A DNA stretch of 41,012 nucleotides from JACKCB01 sp964452775 (GCA_964452775.1 CAYVQP010000040.1:1-41012); one strand, 5' to 3'. Shown: positions 1-8,078, counted from the stretch's first letter. The notes: generated from the letters alone by a model not told the origin. Numbers and translations: made by a program.

Positions 1-2
1 AA

Positions 3-1793
3 TCAGGCGGCGGCCGGCTCTTTTTCCTCTGGGACTACCGCAATGTGCAGGTCCGCTAGTTGTCGCGCTTCCACGACCGAAGGGGCATCCGCCATCATAT
101 CAGCCGCCTGCTGATTCTTCGGGAAGGCCATCACCTCGCGAATATTGGGTTCGCCGGCCATCAGCGCCACCAGCCGGTCAATGCCGGAAGCAATGCCGCC
201 GTGCGGCGGTGCGCCATATTCAAACGCCTCCAGCATGTGCCCGAACTGCGCCTGCGCCTTCTCGATAGAGAAGCCGATCAGCTCCATGATCTTCCGCTGC
301 AATTCTCGCGAATGAATCCGGATACTGCCGCCCGCTACCTCGAAACCGTTGCAGACCAGGTCATACTGCTCGCTCAACACCGCGTGCGGGTCGCTGTCCA
401 GCAAGGGAATGTGCGCCTGCTTGGGAGCGGTGAACATATGGTGGCTGGGGGCGTAATGCCCTTCCTCTAGCTGCTCTTCGAAGAGTGGAAAGTCAATGAT
501 CCAGCAGAAGCGGAGCTCTTGTTGATTCTTGTAGCCCAGACGCCGGCCCATCTCTTCGCGCAGCGCGCCCAGCACAGCATACACGATGCGCCGCTCGTCG
601 CTGGAGAAGAGCAGCAGGTCGCCCGGCTGTGCGCCCATGCGCTCCGTGATCGCCAGCAATTGTTCCACTGTGAAGAACTTGGTAATGAAGCCGCGCATCT
701 GTCCGTCTTTCGGATCGAGCGCCATCCAGGCCAATCCCTTCGCCCCGGCATCCCTGGCGACAGCTTCCAGCTCGTCAATCTGTTTGCGGCTGTAGTCGCC
801 GCAGCCGGGGGCGCAAATCGCCTTGACGGGTTTGCCGGCGGCCACGTTCTCGGCAAAGATATGAAACGCACTCTTGCCCGCGATGTCTGATAGGTCAACC
901 AGTTCCATGCCGAAGCGCAGATCGGGCCGGTCGGCGCCGAAGCGTTCCATTGCTTCGCCATAGCTCAAGCGCGGAAACGGCGCTTCGCCCAGCGGGACGA
1001 GGCTGATATGCTGCACCATGCCGATCATCAACTCTTCAATCAGGTCCAGGATGTCATCCCGCTCCACGAAACTCATCTCGAGATCGAGTTGGGTAAACTC
1101 CGGCTGGCGATCCGCCCGCTGGTCTTCATCGCGAAAACAGCGCGCAATTTGGAAGTAGCGTTCCACGCCGGCGACCATCAGCAGCTGCTTCAGCTGTTGG
1201 GGGCTTTGAGGCAGGGCGTAGAACTTGCCGGGATGCACCCGGCTGGGCACCAGGTAGTCACGCGCGCCCTCCGGCGTGCTCTTAAACAGGATCGGCGTCT
1301 CCACTTCCAGAAAACCACGCGCATCCAGGAAGTCGCGGATGTATTTGACAGCCCGGTGCCGGATGGTCAGGTTGCGCAACAGGCGCGCCCGGCGCAGATC
1401 GAGGTAGCGATATTTCAGGCGCAGCGATTCGTCCACCGGCTCTTCGCGGTCAATGACAAAGGGCGGCGTCTTGGAACGGTTGAGAATGGTGACCGTATCG
1501 GCGAGCACCTCAATGTCGCCGGTGTCCAGGTTGGCGTTTTCCTGGCCGGCCGGGCGCTGGCGCACCACGCCGGAGACCTGCAAAACGTACTCCGGTCGGA
1601 CGGTCTGGCCCACATCGAAGACCTGTTGGCTATGGCCGGAATCCATTACGACCTGGGTCTTGCCCTGCCGGTCACGCAGATCGACAAAAATCACGCCGCC
1701 CATGTCGCGCCGGCGATTTACCCAGCCGGCCAGGATCACGTGTTCGCCGATATTGTTCAGGCGCAGTTCGCCACAACTATGCGTCTTAAGCAT
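3..1793 (-). CDS. aspS: Aspartyl-tRNA synthetase (bacterial type)
   Basis: Class II synthetase that charges tRNA(Asp) with aspartate in the cytoplasm. The 596-aa length is normal for the bacterial type with a GAD insertion. Visible parts are the N-terminal OB-fold anticodon domain (GWVNRRRDMGGVIFVDLRDR, residues 23-42), motif 2 (FRDEDQRADRQPEFTQLDLE) and motif 3 (GIASGIDRLVALMAGEP) near the C-terminus. Residue 31 is Met. Family knowledge links His here to non-discriminating enzymes and Leu to discriminating ones, so a discriminating enzyme is the mild inference. The ATG at 1793-1791 follows a GGAAGGA ribosome site. The TGA stop is at 5-3, so the gene is complete. It is monocistronic as far as the window shows, with an extended -10 promoter upstream. 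Confidence 0.97.
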   Translation of the reverse strand: MLKTHSCGELRLNNIGEHVILAGWVNRRRDMGGVIFVDLRDRQGKTQVVMDSGHSQQVFDVGQTVRPEYVLQVSGVVRQRPAGQENANLDTGDIEVLADTVTILNRSKTPPFVIDREEPVDESLRLKYRYLDLRRARLLRNLTIRHRAVKYIRDFLDARGFLEVETPILFKSTPEGARDYLVPSRVHPGKFYALPQSPQQLKQLLMVAGVERYFQIARCFRDEDQRADRQPEFTQLDLEMSFVERDDILDLIEELMIGMVQHISLVPLGEAPFPRLSYGEAMERFGADRPDLRFGMELVDLSDIAGKSAFHIFAENVAAGKPVKAICAPGCGDYSRKQIDELEAVARDAGAKGLAWMALDPKDGQMRGFITKFFTVEQLLAITERMGAQPGDLLLFSSDERRIVYAVLGALREEMGRRLGYKNQQELRFCWIIDFPLFEEQLEEGHYAPSHHMFTAPKQAHIPLLDSDPHAVLSEQYDLVCNGFEVAGGSIRIHSRELQRKIMELIGFSIEKAQAQFGHMLEAFEYGAPPHGGIASGIDRLVALMAGEPNIREVMAFPKNQQAADMMADAPSVVEARQLADLHIAVVPEEKEPAAA

Positions 1794-1816
1794 TTGTTCC
1801 TTCCTGCCATGATAAA

Positions 1817-1858
1817 AATCGTCCTGAGCGCCGGCTCAGAACGGGCGAGATTGTATCA
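1817..1858 (-). promoter_or_regulatory. Extended -10 promoter and leader hairpin of aspS
   Basis: On the minus strand TGATACAAT (1858-1850) fits an extended -10 box, but no good -35 is visible. About 50 nt of leader follow. The leader contains a perfect hairpin, CTGAGC-CGGC-GCTCAG (1840-1825 area), then a short spacer and five Ts. It resembles a weak attenuator, but the T-run does not abut the stem, so attenuation is only possible. No T-box features are seen. Confidence 0.45.
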
Positions 1859-1929
1859 TGGACGCTGCCGGGCAGCGAGAGCCGGAGCGTTTGGCGGCCC
1901 GGACATTATTATGAAATAATTCATAGAAA

Positions 1930-1958
1930 TTGACATCGACAGCGAATGTTGCTACAAT
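1930..1958 (+). promoter_or_regulatory. Consensus sigma-70 promoter of the A-type carrier gene
   Basis: TTGACA at 1930-1935, a 17-bp spacer and TACAAT at 1953-1958, with TGC just before the -10 (extended -10). This is one of the best promoters in the window. Transcription should start near 1965 and give a leader of about 40 nt. Confidence 0.85.
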
Positions 1959-2003
1959 CGCCTCCAATAATTGCTCCAGCATGATGAAGAGGGTCTGATA
2001 AAA

Positions 2004-2411
2004 ATGATGGAAATTGACGAACAATCAGAAACTGTTTTGCTCACCGGGTCCGCGATTGACATGGTCAACAAGCTGTTGAGCCAGAAGAATGTCCCGGACT
2101 ATGGCTTGCGCGTATTTGTCTCCGGCGGCGGCTGCTCCGGCATGCAGTACGGCATGGCATTGGAGGCGGAAGCGCGTCCCTATGATCATGTCATCGCAGA
2201 GCAAGGCGTGAAGGTCTTTATCGATCCCACCAGCATGATGTATCTGTCCGGCGCGACCATTGACTATGTGGATAGTCTGATGGGCGGCGGCTTCAGCATT
2301 GAAAACCCCAACGCCGTCTCTACCTGCGGCTGCGGACACTCCTTCAAGACCTCTGGACAGGCGAGCGGTGCGGCCGCGACCGCCGGCGGGGGTGGCTGCG
2401 GCTGCGGCTAA
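2004..2411 (+). CDS. A-type iron-sulfur carrier (IscA/ErpA/HesB family)
   Basis: Scaffold/carrier that passes Fe-S clusters to apoproteins. The family's three ligands are present: Cys in SGGGCSGMQYG and the CxC pair in STCGCGHSF. I start it at ATG 2004, 10 nt after AGAGGG (1988-1993). A longer TTG start at 1971 has no ribosome site and lies only a few bases after the expected transcription start. This gives 135 aa. It is longer than a typical ErpA because a Gly/Ala-rich tail of about 20 residues follows the CxC motif and ends in a second Cys pair (GGGGCGCG). It has its own strong promoter and a terminator at 2439-2474. No isc/suf genes are adjacent. Confidence 0.93.
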   Translation: MMEIDEQSETVLLTGSAIDMVNKLLSQKNVPDYGLRVFVSGGGCSGMQYGMALEAEARPYDHVIAEQGVKVFIDPTSMMYLSGATIDYVDSLMGGGFSIENPNAVSTCGCGHSFKTSGQASGAAATAGGGGCGCG

Positions 2412-2438
2412 CGCCCCATTATTCTTGCCGATATCGAG

Positions 2439-2474
2439 GGCGTCTCAGGTTCTTACAACCCAGGACGCCTTTTT
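2439..2474 (+). terminator. Rho-independent terminator after the A-type carrier gene
   Basis: GGCGTC (2439-2444) pairs with GACGCC (2464-2469), with an inner GGTT/AACC stem, followed directly by a run of Ts (2470-2474). Confidence 0.85.
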
Positions 2475-2490
2475 CGTTCTCTGAGGATGA

Positions 2491-2877
2491 GTGAAAGCAA
2501 TGCCTGCACGCTATTTCACTGTCAGCGAGGCTAATAGCCTGTTGCCGGCTATTGAGCCTTTGATGGCCGAACTGTTAGAGCGACGCGCCAAGGTGGTGCG
2601 GCTGTATGGCCAGCTTAAGCCGGCGCTGAATAAACACGGCAGCGACGTCGGCGGCGCCCCGGCTACCGAGATGGCCAACGACTTTCGCAAGATCGAAACC
2701 CTCATCACACGCATCCAGTCATATGGGTGTGTGGTCAAAGACATGAACGTCGGGCTGCTAGATTTTCTAACTGAGCGTGAAGGGCGAGAGGTGTATCTCT
2801 GCTGGCGATATGGCGAGCCTCAGATCACGCACTTTCACGATCTGCACACCGGCTTCAACAGCCGGCAGCGACTATAG
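2491..2877 (+). CDS. DUF2203 family protein
   Basis: A small soluble protein of 128 aa matching the DUF2203 pattern: N-terminal YFTVSEANSLLPAIEPLMAEL, a helical middle, and a C-terminal block with GLLDFLTEREGREVYLCWRYGE and the FHDLHTGFNSRQ end. The biochemical role is unknown. The start is either GTG 2491, 4 nt after GAGG (2483-2486), or ATG 2500, 13 nt after it. I keep the GTG because its spacing is nearer normal. It follows the terminator of the Fe-S carrier gene, so a separate promoter or read-through is needed. A family-B hairpin (2886-2947) follows its stop codon. Confidence 0.85.
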   Translation: MKAMPARYFTVSEANSLLPAIEPLMAELLERRAKVVRLYGQLKPALNKHGSDVGGAPATEMANDFRKIETLITRIQSYGCVVKDMNVGLLDFLTEREGREVYLCWRYGEPQITHFHDLHTGFNSRQRL

Positions 2878-2885
2878 ACAAGTTC

Positions 2886-2947
2886 AGATTCCCGGAAATT
2901 GGCTGAGGCAAGCGGTCTCAGATCGAACATGAAATTTCCGGGAATCT
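2886..2947. repeat. Intergenic inverted repeat, family B copy 1
   Basis: AGATTCCCGGAAATT (2886-2900) and its exact reverse complement (2933-2947): 15-bp perfect arms around a 32-nt loop. The loop holds an inner CTGAG/CTCAG pairing. It lies between the DUF2203 stop and the radical SAM start. The same arms recur at 4381-4440 and, with co-varied bases, at 16391-16521. Confidence 0.9.
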
Positions 2948-2968
2948 TGGATAGAGGTAACAACCACC

Positions 2969-4381
2969 TTGCGTAAACTCTGGCCCTTCGCAGAGAAGGC
3001 AAAACGAAGCTCAGACATTGCCTGGGTAGACCTCGGCGACCTGGGCGACCTGGTAAACCCCAGCGGGCCGCACGAGCAATGGCAGGACCACGGCCTGGGG
3101 CTTTTGCGCACTATCCTGCATCAGAACGATATCCAAACCGACATCCTCTCCACCCGGGCAGTAACGGACTGGCGGCAGTTGCAGGAGCAGCTTCAGGGCT
3201 ATCGGATGCTGTTGATGAATGTGCGCAGCTACACGTTTCCGTCGGGACGTAAGGCCGCTCAAATATTCAAGTCAGTTAACCCGGATGGGCTGGTCTTGGC
3301 CGGCGGCATGCACGCCACCGTCGCACCGCATGAAATGACCGAGGTCCCCGAGTTCGACAAGATTTGCCAGGGGCCCGGCGAAAATACCATTGTGGACCTG
3401 GTGCGCGACCCGGCTTCCTTTCCACGCGTGTTCATGGGCCGGGCGGCGAACACGATGGCCGATTGGCCGATGATTGACCGCACGCTGTGGCCCAAGCCGG
3501 CCAGCCGCAAAACCCGCCGCCATTTCAATTGGCCGCTGGAGCCGGAGTGCGGCTGGGGACCGGCGCCGGTGGTCACCATCCTCACCAGCCGGGTCTGTCC
3601 CTGGCAGTGCGTCTTCTGCAACGAGGCCTCCTACATCCCCAACATGGGCCGGCGACCGGTGGACAAGGTCATTGACGAGCTGAACTACCTGGATGAAACG
3701 GCCGGCCCGATTGGTTCGGTGGTGATCCACGACTCGATGTTCTTTCAGAATCCAAGCTGGCTGAAGGAATGGATCGAGAAGTACCCGCGCCGGGCGAACA
3801 AGGTGTGGCCCTACTGGGCTGCCGGACGTTCTGACACGGTGCGCCAGTGGCCGGACCTGTTTGAGGCTCTGTTACGCGAGACCAATTGGACCACCATTTC
3901 AATCGGCTTTGAATCCGGCAGCGACCGCATCCTCCGCTTGCTGAACAAGGAATGTACGGAGGACGACAACCTGTTCACCATTGACCTGGTGAATCGCATC
4001 GGCGACGACCTGGAGCGCCAGGGCCGCGAGGCCCCCAGATTCTGGGCCAATATTATGATGGGCATCCCCGGCGAAGAGCCGGAAGACGCTTACAAGACCC
4101 TGCGCATGTTGAAGATGATGAAGCGGGTCTTGCCTTCGATCTCGTTTTACGCGCCGTACCCGGGATCTGCGTTGGGCAATCAGCTCATTGCGGAGGGGAA
4201 GAGCCTGATGAGCAAAGAGAACTACCACCGTTTTCCCGATGACGAGAAGGTCAAGGGAGTCAATTACGCCTTTTATCGCGATCTGTTGGCCGGCAAGCAT
4301 GATGCCGAGGTCAATCGTGGATTGGATGAATACGCCCAGAGAAAGAGCGGCGTCTTCTCCGAGGCGCTGATCAAGGCATGA
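2969..4381 (+). CDS. Radical SAM protein with B12-binding-type N-terminal domain
   Basis: The N-terminal ~150 residues look like a cobalamin-binding Rossmann domain (VLAGGMHATVAPHEM). A radical SAM barrel follows, with the cluster motif CPWQCVFC (CxxxCxxC) after VVTILTSRV. The block IGFESGSDRILRLLNKECTEDD, also typical of the B12-binding radical SAM class, follows. The substrate cannot be told from sequence; members modify lipids, antibiotics or tetrapyrroles. The 470-aa length is normal. The start is TTG 2969, 10 nt after AGAGGT (2953-2958); no better ATG exists. The gene is bracketed by family-B inverted repeats, and the second overlaps the last base of its TGA. The downstream 68-aa gene may be functionally linked. 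Confidence 0.85.
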   Translation: MRKLWPFAEKAKRSSDIAWVDLGDLGDLVNPSGPHEQWQDHGLGLLRTILHQNDIQTDILSTRAVTDWRQLQEQLQGYRMLLMNVRSYTFPSGRKAAQIFKSVNPDGLVLAGGMHATVAPHEMTEVPEFDKICQGPGENTIVDLVRDPASFPRVFMGRAANTMADWPMIDRTLWPKPASRKTRRHFNWPLEPECGWGPAPVVTILTSRVCPWQCVFCNEASYIPNMGRRPVDKVIDELNYLDETAGPIGSVVIHDSMFFQNPSWLKEWIEKYPRRANKVWPYWAAGRSDTVRQWPDLFEALLRETNWTTISIGFESGSDRILRLLNKECTEDDNLFTIDLVNRIGDDLERQGREAPRFWANIMMGIPGEEPEDAYKTLRMLKMMKRVLPSISFYAPYPGSALGNQLIAEGKSLMSKENYHRFPDDEKVKGVNYAFYRDLLAGKHDAEVNRGLDEYAQRKSGVFSEALIKA

Positions 4382-4440
4382 GATTCCCGGAAATTAACTG
4401 TCTCAGGCGATCTATTTGGGTACGGGATTTCCGGGAATCT
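4381..4440. repeat. Intergenic inverted repeat, family B copy 2
   Basis: Arms AGATTCCCGGAAAT (4381-4394) and ATTTCCGGGAATCT (4427-4440), 14 bp perfect, loop 32 nt. It overlaps the stop codon of the radical SAM gene and lies 20 bp before the 68-aa gene. With copy 1 it brackets the radical SAM gene. Confidence 0.9.
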
Positions 4441-4460
4441 GAGCACCGTACCACCAGACA

Positions 4461-4667
4461 ATGAGCAGCTTCAGCAATCCCCACTACATGTATCTATTCA
4501 GATTGAAGAACGGCAAGAAGAAGCTGGCCTATGGTCAATCGCCGGAGGATGCCCTGGATATTCTCAGCATTCGCCTGACGTCGGAAGAGATGGCCGAGAT
4601 CATTACGGATGACTACGAAAAGATCCGGCAGCGCGACTTGCAGCAATACGTAGACCAATTAGGCTGA
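4461..4667 (+). CDS. Small conserved-looking hypothetical protein (68 aa)
   Basis: I do not recognise a named family. The protein is short, soluble and charged: an N-terminal strand-like part (YMYLFRLKNGKKKLAYGQ) followed by acidic helices (SPEDALDILSIRLTSEEMAE) and a final YVDQLG. There are no cysteines, signal peptide or membrane segment. ATG 4461 has no clear ribosome site. Codon usage and composition look normal, and the reading frame fills the gap between family-B copy 2 and a convergent hairpin, so it is probably real. It may be co-transcribed with the radical SAM gene through the hairpin. Confidence 0.6.
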   Translation: MSSFSNPHYMYLFRLKNGKKKLAYGQSPEDALDILSIRLTSEEMAEIITDDYEKIRQRDLQQYVDQLG

Positions 4668-4699
4668 CCCCCCGCCCATGAAACCTGGCCCCAAACCAT

Positions 4700-4729
4700 T
4701 GGGCGCGCCCTTTTCCCGGAGCGCGCCCA
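4700..4729. terminator. Hairpin between convergent genes (68-aa gene and gltA)
   Basis: TGGGCGCGC (4700-4708) pairs perfectly with GCGCGCCCA (4721-4729), followed on the plus strand by a T-rich stretch (tgtttgt). It probably serves as a bidirectional terminator for the two converging genes. The T-run is weak. Confidence 0.6.
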
Positions 4730-4749
4730 GTGTTTGTCGCGTGCTCCGC

Positions 4750-6039
4750 TTAACCCCTCTCGGATAGCGGTATGTAATTCCTTTCCGGCGCTCCCAGGTA
4801 GACCTGTCTCGGACGGGCGATCGCCTGCTCCCGGTCATTCAGCAACTCCTGCCATTGGGCTAACCAGCCGACCGTGCGCGGAATAGCAAACATGAGCGGG
4901 AAGAAATTGGTGGGCAGTCCAAGCGCCTGATAGATAATGCCGGAGTAGAAATCAACATTCGGGTAAAGCTTGCGTGAGACGAAGTAGATGTCTTCCAGCG
5001 CGATGCGTTCTAACTCCATGGCGATGTCCAGCATTGCGTTCTGACCGGTGACGGCAAATACGCTATCGGCGGTCTCCTTGACGATAGTAGCCCGGGGATC
5101 GTAGTTGCGATAGACGCGATGGCCGAAGCCCATCAGGCGAAACTCGCCGGCCTTTACGCGCTCAATATAGGCCGGTATCCGTTTGACGTCGCCGATCTCG
5201 GTCAACATGCGCAGGACGGCTTCATTTGCGCCGCCGTGCCGGGGGCCGTACAAGGCCGCCGTCGCTCCGGCCACTGCGCTGTACGGATCGGTGAGCGCGC
5301 TGCCGATAGAGCGCATGGTGTTGGTGCCGCAATTTTGTTCGTGGTCCGCGTGCAGGATGAAGAGCACATCCAGCGCTTTCTCCAACACGGGATCGGGCAC
5401 GTAGCGCGGTTCCACCATCCGGTAAAGCAGGTTCAGTAGATTGCCGGTGTAACTCAGATCGTTGTCCGGATAGTTGACGGGAAAGCCCATGGTATGGCGA
5501 TAGGCCAGCGCGGCCAACGTCGGCATCTTAGCTATCAATCGTTGGATTTGCAGCAGTCTATTTTCCGGGTCTTCCACGTCCTTTGCTTCCGGATAGAAGG
5601 TCGAAAGGGCCGCCACGGCGCTGATCAGCATCCCCATCGGATGGGCATCATAATGGAATCCATCATAGAGACTCTCAAATTTCCGGTGCACCATGGTATG
5701 CCTGGTGATCGCCGCCTCCCAGTTGCGTAGTTGCGTCTCATTCGGCAATTCGCCGAAAAGCAACAGATAGGCAACTTCCAGGTAGGTGCACTTGCCGGCC
5801 AACTGCTCAATCGGATAGCCACGGTAGCGGAGTATGCCCTTCCCGCCATCAATGTAGGTGATAGTACTCGTCGTGGACGCCGTATTCCTGAAGGCAGGGT
5901 CATAGCTCATCATCCCGAAATCGCCTTCATTGACCTTAATCTGGCGCAAATCGATCGCCTGTATCGTGTCGTTGGTGATTGGGATCTCATACGTGCGGCC
6001 AGTGCGGTTGTCTGTAATGGTTAACGTCTCTGAATTCAC
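4750..6039 (-). CDS. gltA: Citrate synthase (type II family fold)
   Basis: Condenses oxaloacetate with acetyl-CoA to form citrate, entering the TCA cycle. All catalytic residues are visible: His268 in LYGPRHGGANEAV, His307 in MGFGHRVY and Asp363 in NVDFYSG. I start at GTG 6039, 5 nt after a perfect GGAGG (6049-6045). The upstream TTG at 6051 would sit on the ribosome site itself. The resulting 429 aa is normal for hexameric-type enzymes. No other TCA genes are adjacent. The divergent region 6040-6260 must hold its promoter; a TACAAT lies at 6147-6142 on the minus strand, without a clear -35. Confidence 0.96.
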   Translation of the reverse strand: MNSETLTITDNRTGRTYEIPITNDTIQAIDLRQIKVNEGDFGMMSYDPAFRNTASTTSTITYIDGGKGILRYRGYPIEQLAGKCTYLEVAYLLLFGELPNETQLRNWEAAITRHTMVHRKFESLYDGFHYDAHPMGMLISAVAALSTFYPEAKDVEDPENRLLQIQRLIAKMPTLAALAYRHTMGFPVNYPDNDLSYTGNLLNLLYRMVEPRYVPDPVLEKALDVLFILHADHEQNCGTNTMRSIGSALTDPYSAVAGATAALYGPRHGGANEAVLRMLTEIGDVKRIPAYIERVKAGEFRLMGFGHRVYRNYDPRATIVKETADSVFAVTGQNAMLDIAMELERIALEDIYFVSRKLYPNVDFYSGIIYQALGLPTNFFPLMFAIPRTVGWLAQWQELLNDREQAIARPRQVYLGAPERNYIPLSERG

Positions 6040-6141
6040 TGCGGCCTCCAAAAAACGCTCAAGTTGTCTGAAGTTTGCTTTCCCCGGCCGGCGGCGCCGT
6101 TTACTCGCAAACGGGAAAATAGCAAGTTGGGAACCCGGCTA

Positions 6142-6196
6142 ATTGTAGCCTGTTTCGTTACGCACTGCATCAAAATTGCTGAAGAGTTGCTATAAT
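6142..6196. promoter_or_regulatory. Divergent promoter region (gltA / zinc-ribbon gene)
   Basis: Plus strand: TGCTATAAT (TG at 6188, TATAAT 6191-6196), an extended -10 for the zinc-ribbon gene, giving a leader of about 55 nt. Minus strand: TACAAT at 6147-6142, a plausible -10 for gltA. Neither has a convincing -35 element. Confidence 0.55.
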
Positions 6197-6260
6197 CTCG
6201 TCACCGTCCCGCCGGCGAGTAAGGACCGTAGCAGCTGAGGCAACCGTTCGGAGAAAGTTG

Positions 6261-7265
6261 ATGAAGGATGTATTCGCCTGTCCGGGCTGCGGACAAGTTG
6301 TTGAGCAAGGTCAGCAGCAGTGCGACAACTGCTTCCAGGAGTTCTGCCCCGAATGTGGCGCAGCGATCTCCGCGACCGCCGTTGAATGTTGGCAATGTGG
6401 GGCCGAGTTTGAGGTATTCTGCCCGGCCTGCGAGACCCAGATATCCCCTGAAACGGTCATCTGCCCCACCTGCGGGCTGTCGCTGGTCGAGGAATCTTCA
6501 GCCGATGCGGCAGTCGAAGCCGGCATAGTCTGCCCCACCTGCGGCGAGCCGGTTCAGAGGCAAGATGGCTTTTGCCGCGAATGCGGCCAACTATTCTGCC
6601 CACAGTGTGGCCAGGCCATTGACGATGAAGTTGAGATCTGCCCGCATTGCCGGTATAGACTTTACTTCGACTGCCCAAATTGCGGCTTTGAGCTGACCTC
6701 TGACACAGAAGTTTGTCCGAACTGCGACACGCTCTTCCCGAACTTTTGCGTCTCCTGCCTCCAACCGCTTCCCCGTGGAGCGACAGAATGCCCCGGCTGT
6801 GGGGCGGACGTCCCCTTGAAACCCCGCGTCACGGCTCGCCTGGCGTTGCGGTTGGCTGCCGGCAGCGCCGTCATTCAGATTTTGATCTGTCCCGGCTGCG
6901 GCGCGCATTACAACGCGGCCGAGCGAGACTGTCCGGATTGCTCGGTGCAGTTATGTCCCGTATGCCATATTACCCTGGAAAGCGGCGAGTCTATCTGTCC
7001 ACGTTGTGGGTTGACGCCGGAAATAGCTCGCGTCAACATGGCGCAAGTCGTTCTTTGTCCAAGCTGCCGGCAGCCGGTTACATTGGGCAGCGATCGCTGC
7101 GACAGCTGTGGGCAACACCTCTGCCCGCAATGTCTGTTTGCGGTCAATGAGACGGACGAAAGCTGCCCGCGTTGTGGAGCGGAGTTCGAATTTGCCTGTC
7201 CGGAATGTGGCAGTGAAATTGCCGGCAATGTAGACGTGTGCCCGACATGCGGCGCTAACGTTTAA
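6261..7265 (+). CDS. Tandem zinc-ribbon protein with 24 CxxC knuckles
   Basis: A 334-aa protein made almost wholly of zinc ribbons. I count 24 CxxC knuckles (CPGC, CDNC, CPEC, CWQC and so on), enough for 12 four-cysteine zinc sites, so about 14% of residues are cysteine. They fall into blocks of three, four, two and three ribbons split by cysteine-free spacers (about residues 77-90, 180-208 and 255-266). There is no signal peptide or membrane helix, and no catalytic domain is seen. Double-zinc-ribbon proteins of this kind are usually of unknown function; scaffold or nucleic-acid roles are guesses. ATG 6261 is preceded by GGAGA at 6250-6254 and the gene has its own extended -10 promoter. A family-A hairpin follows. 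Confidence 0.8.
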   Translation: MKDVFACPGCGQVVEQGQQQCDNCFQEFCPECGAAISATAVECWQCGAEFEVFCPACETQISPETVICPTCGLSLVEESSADAAVEAGIVCPTCGEPVQRQDGFCRECGQLFCPQCGQAIDDEVEICPHCRYRLYFDCPNCGFELTSDTEVCPNCDTLFPNFCVSCLQPLPRGATECPGCGADVPLKPRVTARLALRLAAGSAVIQILICPGCGAHYNAAERDCPDCSVQLCPVCHITLESGESICPRCGLTPEIARVNMAQVVLCPSCRQPVTLGSDRCDSCGQHLCPQCLFAVNETDESCPRCGAEFEFACPECGSEIAGNVDVCPTCGANV

Positions 7266-7286
7266 CAGTTCAGTCGTGCAATAGTT

Positions 7287-7380
7287 GAAGAAACCCCGTA
7301 GGTCTCACGTGAAGAAACCCCGTAGGTCTCACGAGCGCTCTTGGCGGGGCCATAAGCAATTCAGAAGACCTACGGGGTTT
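7287..7380. repeat. Family A hairpin with duplicated left arm
   Basis: A 24-bp unit beginning GAAGAAACCCCGTAGGTCT is present twice in tandem (7287-7310, 7311-7334, one difference at the last base). A single right arm AGACCTACGGGGTTT lies at 7366-7380. Either left copy can pair with the right arm over 15 bp. It sits between the zinc-ribbon gene and folE and may act as a terminator. Compared with other copies, GCAGG/CCTGC is replaced by GTAGG/CCTAC, a paired change. Confidence 0.9.
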
Positions 7381-7427
7381 GTAAATCTGGCGAACGCACC
7401 ATCTAGCAACTACAAGTGGAGTGAACC

Positions 7428-8078
7428 ATGAGCGACAACGGAAAGAAAACGACCCCATCCACCCTACAAGATGACGTAGATGATCAGCCGTTTCACTTCG
7501 ACGACGAATCGCACGCACTGATTGAAACGGCCGTGCGACAGATCTTGCTGGGGGTGGGAGAAGATCCGGATCGCGAAGGATTGGCGCGCACGCCGGAGCG
7601 AATTGCCCGGATGTATGATGAGGTGCTCTCCGGCTATGCGGTCGATCCGGTAGCGCTGATCAATGACGCCCTATTCGATGTGCAATACGATGAGATGATC
7701 GTCGTCAAGGACATCGAGTACTTCAGCATGTGCGAGCATCACATGCTGCCGTTCTTTGGCCGGGCGCACGTGGCCTACATTCCGGTCGCCAAGGTGGTTG
7801 GGCTCTCGAAGATTCCCCGCATCGTGGAGATGTTTGCACGACGCCTGCAGGTGCAGGAGCGCATGACCCGGCAGATCGCCGAATTGATCGATGAGGTACT
7901 GTCACCCCTGGGGGTGGGAGTTGTCGTAGAAGGCTCACACATGTGCTCCATGATGCGTGGGGTGAAGAAGGAGCAGGCGCGAATGGTGACCAGCGCCATG
8001 ATCGGCTGCTTCCGCGAAAATCAGAAGACGCGCAGCGAGTTCATGGAACATCTGCGCCGCACCGGTCCGCGTCTATGA
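7428..8078 (+). CDS. folE: GTP cyclohydrolase I
   Basis: Converts GTP to 7,8-dihydroneopterin triphosphate, the first step of tetrahydrofolate or other pterin synthesis. The 216-aa length is normal. Zinc ligands Cys102 and His105 (SMCEHHMLPF) and Cys173 (GSHMCSMMRG) match the E. coli ligands at an offset of 8. GHxxxAYxP-type and KIPRIVEMFARRLQVQERMT blocks are intact. ATG 7428 follows GGAG with good spacing. It converges on cca, and the two reading frames overlap by 6 nt at their 3' ends, leaving no room for a terminator between them. Confidence 0.97.
   Translation: MSDNGKKTTPSTLQDDVDDQPFHFDDESHALIETAVRQILLGVGEDPDREGLARTPERIARMYDEVLSGYAVDPVALINDALFDVQYDEMIVVKDIEYFSMCEHHMLPFFGRAHVAYIPVAKVVGLSKIPRIVEMFARRLQVQERMTRQIAELIDEVLSPLGVGVVVEGSHMCSMMRGVKKEQARMVTSAMIGCFRENQKTRSEFMEHLRRTGPRL

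Noticed and set aside
1817..1858. T-box riboswitch before aspS
   Set aside because: Leader of about 50 nt is too short and lacks the T-box sequence and specifier stem.
1008..1919. 303-codon plus-strand frame opposite aspS
   Set aside because: Antisense to well-conserved AspRS sequence; arises from codon bias in this GC-rich genome.
7287..7334. Short tandem repeat as CRISPR or VNTR
   Set aside because: Two abutting 24-bp copies without spacers; explained by duplication of a family-A arm.
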